From: Halosimplex salinum
GTDB taxonomy: Archaea; Halobacteriota; Halobacteria; Halobacteriales; Haloarculaceae
Length of the DNA: 64,000 nucleotides
Direction of reading: 5' to 3'
Assembly (NCBI RefSeq): GCF_003730195.1
Contig: NZ_QWGG01000004.1
Location: 124,001-188,000, forward strand
The position numbers and the translations under genes were made by a program. Shown piece by piece: positions 23,428-30,808 of the stretch; positions within the stretch are counted from its first letter, which is position 1, and each line of letters starts with the position of its first letter. The notes under the pieces are model-generated. The model searched no databases. It saw only the letters and a list, made by a program, of their open reading frames with translations, and was not told where the DNA came from.

Positions 23428-23853
23428 TCACTCTCCCGGTTCAGCGTCTCTCGACGGTGCGTCGGGCAACAGCCCCCGAGCAGTCGCACCGAGCGGTCCC
23501 GCGACGAGCGGGACGGCGACGCCGAGAGCGAGTAACGGCCCCATCGCGAGCGACGCCGACAGGCTCCCGGCGAGCGCGAACTGCGCGGCGACGACGCCGA
23601 GCACGACGAGGCCGAACCCGAGTCCGGCCACGAGCGCCCGCCGGAGCGTCGGCTGGCAGAGTCCGACGAGCGCGCCGCCCGCCAGTAATCCGCTCCAGTG
23701 GACGGTCGCGAGCGCCAGCCCCGCGACGGTCGCGACGACGGTCAGGAGCCGCCGTTCGCGGGCAGCCGTCTGAGCGTCGTAGAGGCGGTCGACGACCGAC
23801 TCGTGGCCGGAACCCGATTCCGACTGCGACCCCAGCGGTGACGAATCACTCAT
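23428..23853 (-). CDS. Small hydrophobic membrane protein
   Basis: The 141-residue product (from MSDSSPLG) has a Ser-rich N-terminus and four hydrophobic segments between about residues 35 and 125, made largely of Ala, Leu, Gly and Val. It overlaps the 3' end of the penicillin acylase homologue by eight bases, so the two are cotranscribed. No known family; it may be a membrane partner of the acylase, but only gene order says so. Confidence 0.65.
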   Translation of the reverse strand: MSDSSPLGSQSESGSGHESVVDRLYDAQTAARERRLLTVVATVAGLALATVHWSGLLAGGALVGLCQPTLRRALVAGLGFGLVVLGVVAAQFALAGSLSASLAMGPLLALGVAVPLVAGPLGATARGLLPDAPSRDAEPGE

Positions 23854-26275
23854 CGGAACCGCCACCGTCGCTCGCCTCGCCGTCGTTCGGTTCGAACCGG
23901 ATCGTCGGGTCGCCGTCCGTGGTCGGGCGCATCGGGCGGTACTCCGCGTCGGCCCAGGCGCGCAGTCGGTCGCTGTAGTGGTCGGAGAAGTACTCGCCGT
24001 CGTTGCCGCCGGGGAGGCTCCCGAGCGAGGGCTGGCCGTCGAAGCGCGCGAGCAGGCGGAAACTGCTTCCGACGCCCGACTGCCGCCTGAAGTTGCGGAC
24101 CGTGGCGGGCGAGCCGTCCGTCGGGAGCCGCGGATAGTTCAGGAAGGACAGGTCGAACGGGTGGTCGATGACCGTCCGGTTGTAGTCGCCGTACGTCTCG
24201 TAGCCCTGTTCGTCGATTTCCGTCGCGGCGTCGCTCATCGCGGCGGCGATCACGTCCCGACGCGAACGGGGGCTCACGCCGTCGGCCGGTGGATCGGTGA
24301 ACCACGGGCTGTCCGAACCGAGCGTGAACAGGACCCAGTCGTTCGGGTAGTGGCCGTCGTCGAGCTCTGCCGCATCAAACACGGGGTCGAAGACGCCTCC
24401 CCGATAGTACTCGACGAACCGCTCGAAGACGAGGGCCGCCCGAGAGTCTCGGTCCATTCGGTAGTCCCACCCCTCCAGCCGGTCGGCAGCGGTCCGGGCG
24501 CGTTCGTCCATCGCGTCGCGGGCGTCCAGAATAGTGGGGACGAACAGTCGCGCACGCTCGTCGACCACGTCGCGCTGGAGGCGGCGCATAAGCGCGAAGT
24601 CGAAGGGGTCGTCGGCCGCCGCTCGGTCGTCGAGCACGTCGTAGATGCGCCGGGCGCGGAACGGAGCGGCGTACCCCTCCCCGACGTAGTGCTCGGTGTC
24701 GTCAGCGATGCGCTGATTGGCCGTCGCGACGTAGTCGGGGTCGAGCACGCCGGGTTTCTCGTCGAAGGGGATCCACCCGGTCTCCGTGTCCGGTTCGCCA
24801 TAGGGCTCGTAGCCGGGCCACTCGCCCTCGCGGGCGGAGCCGTCGAACACCCGGTCGCCCCGGACGGTCTCGCCGCCGGTCCGCCGGCGGGGTATCAGCC
24901 CGGTCACCCAGTAGGCGGTGTTCCCCTCGCGGTCGGCGTAGACGGCGTTCTGCGTGGGTGTGTCGAACTTCCTGATCGCAGCGAGGGCCTCCTCGCGGCC
25001 GCGACTCCGGTCGAGTTCGCGGACGGCCACGGCGGTCCGGGACGCCTGCAGGCCGGTCCAGGCGACGCCGACGCGCCGGCCCTCGCGTTCGATCACCGGG
25101 CCGTGGACGGTCTTGCGGACGGTCACCGAGCGGTCCTCGCCGCCCGACACCTCGATGGCCCGCTCCTCAGTGTCGAAGGCGCGCCACTCGTCGCCGTAGC
25201 GGTACTCGCCGTCCCGCGTCTCGTAGGTGTAGACGTCGAGCACGTCCGCGCCGGCGTTGGTGAACCCCCAGGCGCCTGCACGGTTCTCGCCGATCACGAC
25301 GAACGGGACGCCCGGGAAGGTGACGCCGGCGACCCGCATGCCCGGACTGCGCTGGTGCATCTGGTACCACACCGGCGGCGCCATCAGCGTCAGGTGGGGG
25401 TCGTTCGCGAGGAGCGGCCGGCCGCTGTCGGTGTGCTCGCCGGAGACGAGCCAGCTGTTCGAGCCGACCCCCGGGTCGGTCTCGAAGTCGGCGAGCCACG
25501 ACGTCAGCGGTGCGAAGTCGTCCTGCGCGGTATCGGCGTCGGTCGCGGTGACAGCCGCGTCCTCGGACGCGGGTCGGTCGGTCCCCGACTCCGCCCGGAG
25601 GACCGGGACGTCGTGGTCCAGTCGGTCGGGGTACAGCGTCGAGGCGGCGGACTCGCCGAGCGCGTCGGCGGCGACCGCCCGCCGGAGCGACCGGAAACTC
25701 CCGGTCAGCCCCCAGCTTATCTGTTTCTCGACGAGCATCGAGTCCACGGGCGTCCACGGCGCCGGCTCGTAGTCGAGCAGGCGAAACTCCAGGGGGAGCG
25801 GTTCCCCCGTTCGCTGGGTCTCGACGCCGGCGGCGTAGGCCCGCATCGCGTCGCCCGTCTCCGTGTCCTCGACCGTCCGCCAGTTCGCCTCGGCGGCGCC
25901 CTCGAAGTCCATCTGGGCGTGGAAGCGGTCGGACTCGACGGTCCGCTCGCCCACGGCCGCCGAGAGGGTCCCGCGCATCCGCCGGCGGATCAGGTCCATC
26001 TCGAACAGCCGGTCGGCAGCGTGGACGTACCCGACCGCGAAGTAGAGCGACCGCTCGTTCGCCCCCTGCACGGTCGGGATTCCCGCGTCGTCGTAGCGCA
26101 CCGTCGCCCGACCGTACGGTGTCGCGACCCGCTCGCGAGTTCCGGCGGTCGCGGCGTCCCACACGTCGCCAGAGAGCGGCGCGAAGCGGTCGAGATACGT
26201 CCGAACGTCCGTGAGCGACGCGGCGCCGACGCTCCCGCCGAGGAGCGCACCGATCACCGCTCGTCGGGACGGCAT
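23846..26275 (-). CDS. Penicillin acylase-family Ntn hydrolase, Tat-exported
   Basis: The 809-residue precursor begins MPSRRAVIGALLGGSVGAASL, a Tat-type signal (S-R-R-x-hydrophobic). An alpha-chain region contains YFAVGYVHAADRLFEMDLIRR. The autoprocessing site is GSNSW, which would make Ser272 the N-terminal nucleophile of the beta chain, followed by SGRPLLANDPHL and VWYQMHQ. Family members cleave amide bonds of penicillins, acyl-homoserine lactones or related compounds; the substrate here is unknown. It acts outside the cell or at the membrane. A CTTAAGTCC box about 27 bases upstream of ATG 26275 supports the start. It shares a transcript with the small membrane gene. Confidence 0.92.
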   Translation of the reverse strand: MPSRRAVIGALLGGSVGAASLTDVRTYLDRFAPLSGDVWDAATAGTRERVATPYGRATVRYDDAGIPTVQGANERSLYFAVGYVHAADRLFEMDLIRRRMRGTLSAAVGERTVESDRFHAQMDFEGAAEANWRTVEDTETGDAMRAYAAGVETQRTGEPLPLEFRLLDYEPAPWTPVDSMLVEKQISWGLTGSFRSLRRAVAADALGESAASTLYPDRLDHDVPVLRAESGTDRPASEDAAVTATDADTAQDDFAPLTSWLADFETDPGVGSNSWLVSGEHTDSGRPLLANDPHLTLMAPPVWYQMHQRSPGMRVAGVTFPGVPFVVIGENRAGAWGFTNAGADVLDVYTYETRDGEYRYGDEWRAFDTEERAIEVSGGEDRSVTVRKTVHGPVIEREGRRVGVAWTGLQASRTAVAVRELDRSRGREEALAAIRKFDTPTQNAVYADREGNTAYWVTGLIPRRRTGGETVRGDRVFDGSAREGEWPGYEPYGEPDTETGWIPFDEKPGVLDPDYVATANQRIADDTEHYVGEGYAAPFRARRIYDVLDDRAAADDPFDFALMRRLQRDVVDERARLFVPTILDARDAMDERARTAADRLEGWDYRMDRDSRAALVFERFVEYYRGGVFDPVFDAAELDDGHYPNDWVLFTLGSDSPWFTDPPADGVSPRSRRDVIAAAMSDAATEIDEQGYETYGDYNRTVIDHPFDLSFLNYPRLPTDGSPATVRNFRRQSGVGSSFRLLARFDGQPSLGSLPGGNDGEYFSDHYSDRLRAWADAEYRPMRPTTDGDPTIRFEPNDGEASDGGGSDE

Positions 26276-26407
26276 ACCCCCCGTATCGGCGCGGTAGGGA
26301 CTTAAGACTGGTCCGGCGGTCGGCCGCGGAGACGTCTCGGATTCAGTTCGACCGTCTCTCGGGTGTCGCACCCGGGACGAACTGGGTTCCGGGTACCGAA
26401 GAGCGGA

Positions 26408-26962
26408 TCAGCCCAGGAGATACCGCGTCCAGGGGTACCGTTCGACGAGCGGTTCGCCGCCGACGTCGTACTGTTCGATGTAGGCGTCGAGGCCGAGGAT
26501 GCGACCGGCGCCGAAGGCGGCGACCGAGAGGAAGACGAGCATGTACGCGAAGTCGCCGTTGATGTAGCCGTGATCGATCTCCCAGTTCCCGAGGTAGAAC
26601 AGCAGCATCATGAACGCGCCCCAGAACGCGGCGAGGCGGGTCAGCGCGCCGAACAGGAGACCGAGACCGATGAGGACCTCACCCCACGGGACGGCGACGT
26701 TCACGAAGTCGACGAACCAGCCGGTGCTCCCCATCGAGACGAAGAGGTCGGCCACGGGGCTCCCGTTCGCCGGCGGCGCGTTCTGGAGATACCCCGACGC
26801 GCTGAAACTCCCGGACAGCACTTTGTCGAGACCGCTCTGGAAAAACGCCAGTCCCATCATCAGTCGCAGTGCGAGGATGAACCAGACGCTGAGGGTGTGG
26901 AGTCGCCCCTCGGCAGTGAATCCCGCAACAGTGCTTCGTAGTCGTACCTCCTGTGAAGACAT
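26408..26962 (-). CDS. DoxX-family membrane protein
   Basis: The 184-residue protein has four membrane helices: about 22-45 (FILALRLMMGLAFFQSGLDKVL), 83-103 (GEVLIGLGLLFGALTRLAAF), 106-125 and 137-155. The R-x2-G-x3-F-x-G-x2-K pattern in the first helix and GxLLIGLGLLFG-like second helix are DoxX marks. DoxX proteins include thiosulfate:quinone oxidoreductase small subunits and many of unknown role. ATG 26962 follows an AGCTTTACCG box by about 30 bases. A PAPS-reductase-family gene lies 205 bases upstream on the same strand, which makes a sulfur role conceivable. Confidence 0.85.
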   Translation of the reverse strand: MSSQEVRLRSTVAGFTAEGRLHTLSVWFILALRLMMGLAFFQSGLDKVLSGSFSASGYLQNAPPANGSPVADLFVSMGSTGWFVDFVNVAVPWGEVLIGLGLLFGALTRLAAFWGAFMMLLFYLGNWEIDHGYINGDFAYMLVFLSVAAFGAGRILGLDAYIEQYDVGGEPLVERYPWTRYLLG

Positions 26963-27167
26963 ATCTGAACCAAGACACAGACCTGCGGTAAAGCTTCTTT
27001 GCCCGTTCACTGCGTACTCAGGGTCGATTCGTGATTCTAGTCGAGAATGATACGTTCGGAGCGAACTGCCCTTTCGTGCGACCGGCCACTCTGCCGGGAT
27101 GAGACGCGAGCGGCGTCCGCAGGCCGTTACGCGGACCGCAGACGCCGAGGCGAGACCCGGTCGTCTC

Positions 27168-28139
27168 CTACATGTAGCCGAGGTCGCGCAGGCGCTCCAT
27201 CAGGTCTTCCTTGTCCTGGGCGCGGCCGGCGCGTTCGGTCGTCGAGTCCAGATCCTGCAGCCAGGCGGGCTCCTGGGCCGCCTTGTCCGTGCTGACTTCG
27301 CTGCCGAGCGAGCGGAAGCCGGCGAAGTACTTCGGCGAGACCGGGACGTCTTCCTTCTCGATGCCCTCGGGGAGGTCGTCCTGGCCCTGCGGGACGTAGC
27401 CCTCCTCGGGGAAGCCCTCGACGGTGTCGGGGACCACGAAGTTCCAGAAGGCCTCCCAGACGGCGGCCTCGTCGAACTGGAGGATGGTCTGGACGCGGTC
27501 GTGGGGCGGGTAGATGTCCGGGTCGTGGCGCGGCGAGAAGAACGTCTCGTCCGCGCGGGACTCCTGCTCGTCCCAGCGGATGCCGGAGATGATGCCGTCG
27601 ACGTCGTGCTCCTCGATGGCGTCGTTGAGCGCGACGGTCTTGAGCAGGTGGTTGCCCACGTAGGTGTCGAGCAGGAACGGGAAGGTGTCCTCCTCGTACT
27701 CGAGGATGTCGCGGACGTGGTGCTGGTTGTGCTCCGAGAGCTCGTCGATCGGGATGTCGTCGCCCGGCTCGAGGCCGTGCTCGTCGACGTAGTCGCCGAC
27801 GTCCGTGTTACGCGCCCAGATGACTTCGAGGTCCCACTCGTCCGCCCAGTGCTCGACGAAGTCGATCAGCTCGTCGAAGTGCTGGTAGTGGTCGATGAAC
27901 ACGACCGGGGGAACCTCCAGGTCGAACTGCTCGGCGACCTCCTTGACGAAGTAGAGGGTGAGCGTCGAGTCCTTGCCGCCGGTCCACATGACGACCGGGT
28001 TCTCGTACTCCTCGAGGCCCTGCCGGGTGACCTCGATGGCCTTCTCGATCTTGTCGTTGACGTGCGGGTACTCGGCGGGGTCCTCGCCTTCGCCGTCCGT
28101 GTAGTCGACGTCCAGGTAGTCGGGGAAGTTCTCTGGCAT
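27168..28139 (-). CDS. PAPS reductase/CysD-family PP-loop enzyme
   Basis: The 323-residue protein has the PP-loop WTGGKDSTLTLYF near residue 53, the FIDHYQHFDEL strand, and GIISGIRWDEQESRADETFFSPRHDP, which corresponds to the nucleotide-binding R-x-D-E segment of PAPS reductases and CysD-type ATP sulfurylases. The C-terminal 100 residues are family-specific. No CysN or sulfite reductase gene is adjacent, so whether it reduces PAPS, activates sulfate or does something else is open. A perfect palindrome at 28141-28160 lies right before the start codon, and an AACTTATCCG TATA box lies about 30 bases upstream: repression by a dedicated regulator is likely. Confidence 0.88.
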   Translation of the reverse strand: MPENFPDYLDVDYTDGEGEDPAEYPHVNDKIEKAIEVTRQGLEEYENPVVMWTGGKDSTLTLYFVKEVAEQFDLEVPPVVFIDHYQHFDELIDFVEHWADEWDLEVIWARNTDVGDYVDEHGLEPGDDIPIDELSEHNQHHVRDILEYEEDTFPFLLDTYVGNHLLKTVALNDAIEEHDVDGIISGIRWDEQESRADETFFSPRHDPDIYPPHDRVQTILQFDEAAVWEAFWNFVVPDTVEGFPEEGYVPQGQDDLPEGIEKEDVPVSPKYFAGFRSLGSEVSTDKAAQEPAWLQDLDSTTERAGRAQDKEDLMERLRDLGYM

Positions 28140-28140
28140 C

Positions 28141-28160
28141 GGTAATTAGATGTAATTACC
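28141..28160. promoter_or_regulatory. Palindromic operator before PAPS-reductase-like gene
   Basis: GGTAATTA, GATG, TAATTACC: perfect 8-bp arms around a 4-base centre. It occupies positions -2 to -21 relative to the start codon, between the TATA element (about 28163-28173) and the start, where a bound protein would stop initiation. The AT-rich arms stand out against the GC-rich surroundings. Confidence 0.75.
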
Positions 28161-28238
28161 CGGTCGGATAAGTTCTTTTTGGAGGACGTATCGTTCGTGT
28201 CGTGAATGCATACCACACGGCGAGTCTCTCGCCGGTCG

Positions 28239-28311
28239 GGGGCCCGTTGGGGCCCGTCAGGTGCCGTCGGGAGCCCATCGGGAGTCCGCCGGGAACCGTC
28301 TGGAGCCTGTC
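28239..28311. repeat. Degenerate 11-bp tandem repeat, about seven units
   Basis: Units of GGGAGCCCGTC type follow each other: GGGGCCCGTT, GGGGCCCGTCA, GGTGCCGTC, GGGAGCCCATC, GGGAGTCCGCC, GGGAACCGTC and TGGAGCCTGTC. They lie between the divergent PAPS-reductase-like and SpoIIM-like genes. The unit is not a multiple of three and no gene covers it. Confidence 0.65.
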
Positions 28312-28356
28312 GTGTCAGTCGATGCACGGAAATGGGTCGGGGGCGAAGGACGGGGT

Positions 28357-29022
28357 ATGAGCGCGCGTGCCGACGAGGCGGCGGCAGAACAGCACGGGGC
28401 GGAGTCGCCGCGGTCGCTCCGCGGCGAGGTTCGCTTCAGACGATGGCTCGGGTGGCACCTGGCGGTGTCGGTGGCGATATTCTTCGCGAGCGCGTTCGCG
28501 GCCTACGCTGTCGTCGGGTCGGTCCCCGTCGCGCAGCTAGAGGCGCTGGTCGAGGAGGCGCAAGCGGGGATGCCGAGCGACAGTCCGCTCCCGGAGCTGT
28601 CGTTCGTGCCGCTCCTGCTCAACAACCTCCGGGCGCTGCTGTTGATCGGTCTCGGGGCGGTGACCGGCGGACTCCTCTCCCTGTTCGGACTGGTCGTCAA
28701 CGGCGCCATCGTCGGCGCCGTCGTCTCGTTCGTGGTCCGTCAGTCCTCGTGGGCCGTCGTCCTCGCCGCGCTCCTCCCCCACGGCGTGCTCGAACTCTCG
28801 GCGTTCTTCGTCGCCGCGTCCATCGGCCTGCGGATACCCCACCGGTTCCTCCGCTATCTGCTCGGGTGGGACGAGACGCCGCTGACCCGCGTCGAACTGT
28901 TCGAACTCGCCGTTATCTCCGTCGTCCTGGTCGTCATGATCGTCGTCGCCGCGTGGATCGAGGTGAACGTCACCCTCGACGTGGTCGAGTGGGTCGCCGG
29001 GCCGGACGCGCTCCCCGAGTAG
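28357..29022 (+). CDS. SpoIIM-like (DUF95) membrane protein
   Basis: The 221-residue protein resembles the stage II sporulation protein M family in its topology: five or six helices, with the marks LLLNNLRALLLIGLGAVTGGLLSLFGLVVNGAIVGAVV and LLPHGVLELSAFFVAASIGLRI. In bacteria SpoIIM takes part in engulfment; archaeal members are of unknown function and may act in membrane remodelling or transport. An acidic N-terminal stretch of about 30 residues precedes the first helix. ATG 28357 chosen because the upstream codons run through the tandem repeat. Confidence 0.88.
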   Translation: MSARADEAAAEQHGAESPRSLRGEVRFRRWLGWHLAVSVAIFFASAFAAYAVVGSVPVAQLEALVEEAQAGMPSDSPLPELSFVPLLLNNLRALLLIGLGAVTGGLLSLFGLVVNGAIVGAVVSFVVRQSSWAVVLAALLPHGVLELSAFFVAASIGLRIPHRFLRYLLGWDETPLTRVELFELAVISVVLVVMIVVAAWIEVNVTLDVVEWVAGPDALPE

Positions 29023-29190
29023 TCGGCGGGCGTTCCTCGATCGCAGAGTGGTCAACGACCGTTCCGGTCGGCGAGTAATCGACCGTCGTCCTCGTCGTCG
29101 GGAACTCCGCCGTCGTATCGGCCGGTGGTACGACGAACGTGGTACTGGCGTTCGGTGGAGTTTTACGTCGAACTGGCCTCGATTCGACCG

Positions 29191-29445
29191 ATGAGTGCGA
29201 CAGGCTCCGGCCACAGCGACGATCCGAACTCGCCGAGCGAAGCGGTCGTATCGGCGGTCGCGGCGCACAGAAACGTCGATCCGATGGCGTTGCCGCCGCT
29301 CTACGAGGTGCTCGACCCGGACGCGCTCGACGCGCTCTTCCGGTCGCCGGACGGAGAGCAGGGGACGGCAACCTTCGAGTACGCGGACTGTACGGTCGTC
29401 TATTCCAGCGACGGGAGCGTCGACGTCCGCGACTCCGGCGCGTAG
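29191..29445 (+). CDS. HalOD1 output-domain protein
   Basis: The 84-residue protein is a stand-alone HalOD1 domain: VVSAVAAHRNVDPMALPPLYEVLDPDALDALF, then GTATFEYADCTVVYSSDGSVDV. HalOD1 is a haloarchaeal domain found alone or fused to receivers, and is thought to be a signalling output; its ligand is unknown. A GAGTTTTACG box about 28 bases upstream fits ATG 29191. Related to a second HalOD1 protein at 36956-37243. Confidence 0.88.
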   Translation: MSATGSGHSDDPNSPSEAVVSAVAAHRNVDPMALPPLYEVLDPDALDALFRSPDGEQGTATFEYADCTVVYSSDGSVDVRDSGA

Positions 29446-29452
29446 GGACCTG

Positions 29453-29478
29453 TCGGTGTGAGCGGTCGGTGTGAGCGG
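29453..29478. repeat. 13-bp direct tandem repeat
   Basis: TCGGTGTGAGCGG occurs twice without a gap right after the HalOD1 stop codon. Probably a slippage duplication; no function suggested. Confidence 0.6.
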
Positions 29479-29556
29479 TCGTTCGGGGGGAACGAGGTCG
29501 CGAACGGTGTGGCTACTGGACGAACGTGAACGGAGACCGCAGGAGACGGCGGCGTG

Positions 29557-30162
29557 TTATCCGGAGATGAACTCGTTGTCGCGCCAGTTGACGCCCTCGG
29601 AGTCCTCGTCTTCGCGGGGGTCCTCGACGACGTTGATGGAGGCGGGTCGGTCCTCGCCGTCGACGATGCGGACGGCCTGAAGGTCGTCGTCCGGGCAGGT
29701 GATGGCGGTGAGCGTCCCTTTCTCGGCGATGCGAGCGATCTCGGTGAGGACGAGAAACATCTCGTACTGGAGGGTGCTGTTCTGGAGGACGGTCTCGCGG
29801 TCGCCCTTGAAACAGGCGTACTCGACGAGCTCCGAGGGCGGCTCCTCCTCTTCCTCCTCGAGGGCGCCCCACTGCGGGCCGCCGGCGGTGTCGGTGGTGT
29901 GGACCGGAGAACTGTCGTCTTCCTCGTCCTCTTCGATCTCCTCGTAGACGCGGTTCTCGGTCACGCTGGCCTTCAACTGCGCCGTGGGCGTGTACTTGCT
30001 GATGCTCTCGTCCACGGAGACAGCGCTGATGATGAGCGTGTTGTTCCGGCGTGTGATATCGACGTCTTCGATGGCCTCGGGCAGGTCCGCGTCATCGAAG
30101 AAGTCGTACACGTCCTCCAGGGGCAGTTCCAGTGTCGAGTGGAGTCTGTATACGCGGCTCAT
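29557..30162 (-). CDS. Conserved haloarchaeal acidic protein, unknown
   Basis: The 201-residue soluble protein has an N-terminal domain (1-75, MSRVYRLHSTLELPLEDVYDFF onward), an acidic linker (EEIEEDEEDDSS, EEEEEEPPSE) and a second domain (105-200) with YACFKGDRETVLQNSTLQYEMFLVLTEIARIAEKGTLTAITCPDDDLQAVRI. It looks well conserved in type and halophile-specific; I do not recognise a functional family. A CCTATATGG box about 62 bases upstream suggests a short untranslated leader. Divergent from the DUF5788-polX operon. Confidence 0.8.
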   Translation of the reverse strand: MSRVYRLHSTLELPLEDVYDFFDDADLPEAIEDVDITRRNNTLIISAVSVDESISKYTPTAQLKASVTENRVYEEIEEDEEDDSSPVHTTDTAGGPQWGALEEEEEEPPSELVEYACFKGDRETVLQNSTLQYEMFLVLTEIARIAEKGTLTAITCPDDDLQAVRIVDGEDRPASINVVEDPREDEDSEGVNWRDNEFISG

Positions 30163-30358
30163 ATTTGGGTAATCGCCGGCCGTCCGCTGACGACGGTGCT
30201 ACACAGCCGTAGGACGCCCAACCATATAGGGCCTACCCTTCTGGCCCGGGTCGAACGGCCACCCTACCGACGGGCGCCACCCGCCGTGAGCGACCGACAC
30301 AGCGTCGATGGGACGGGTATCGCGTGGGTTTTTCACCGTCGAGACCCGACACGGAGTC

Positions 30359-30808
30359 GTGAAAGAGTACGAGCGCAAACAGCTCCTGGAACGCATCGGA
30401 CGGGAGGGAGCCACCGTGGGCGCGGACATCCCCGAGCGCATCGACGTCCAGGGGGAGTCGATCGACCTGCGGGAGTTCGTCTTCGAGATCAAGCGTCGGG
30501 ACACGATCCCGGCCGGCGAACGCGAGCGCGTCGACCGGGCCAAGACGAACCTCCGACGCGAGCGCCGGGAGCGCAAGGACCTGATCGAGGACGGCGACAT
30601 CTCCCGCGCCGAGGGCGAGGACCTCGCCGAGGCGATCATCGGCATCGACCGCGCGCTCAACGCCCTGGAGAATCTCGGACCCACGAACCTGGAGGCGGAG
30701 ATCCAGGCGCAGGAGACCGCCGACAAGAAGCGCTGGATGAGCTTCCTGAAGAAGGCGCTGGGCCAGGACACGGACAGTCAGGGCTCGCACCGCTCGAGGT
30801 CGCCATGA
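30359..30808 (+). CDS. DUF5788-type protein, first gene of polX operon
   Basis: Starting at GTG 30359 the product is 149 residues, KEYERKQLLERIGREGATVG onward, mostly charged helices with a coiled-coil-like centre (RERVDRAKTNLRRERRERKDLIEDG). I recall this family as DUF5788, restricted to haloarchaea, function unknown. ATG 30308 would add 17 residues, but a GGTTTTTCAC box about 27 bases before the GTG favours the shorter form. The stop overlaps the polX start (ATGA), and polX overlaps the next gene the same way, so a role in DNA repair is a reasonable guess. Confidence 0.8.
   Translation: MKEYERKQLLERIGREGATVGADIPERIDVQGESIDLREFVFEIKRRDTIPAGERERVDRAKTNLRRERRERKDLIEDGDISRAEGEDLAEAIIGIDRALNALENLGPTNLEAEIQAQETADKKRWMSFLKKALGQDTDSQGSHRSRSP

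Noticed and set aside
23978-26305. 775-codon plus-strand frame
   Set aside because: Exactly antisense to the penicillin acylase homologue, which has a Tat signal and a GSNSW processing site.
29554-30804. Extension of the polX frame upstream by 417 codons
   Set aside because: The extension reads through two other genes; polX starts at 30805 with an ATGA overlap and the normal PolX N-terminus.
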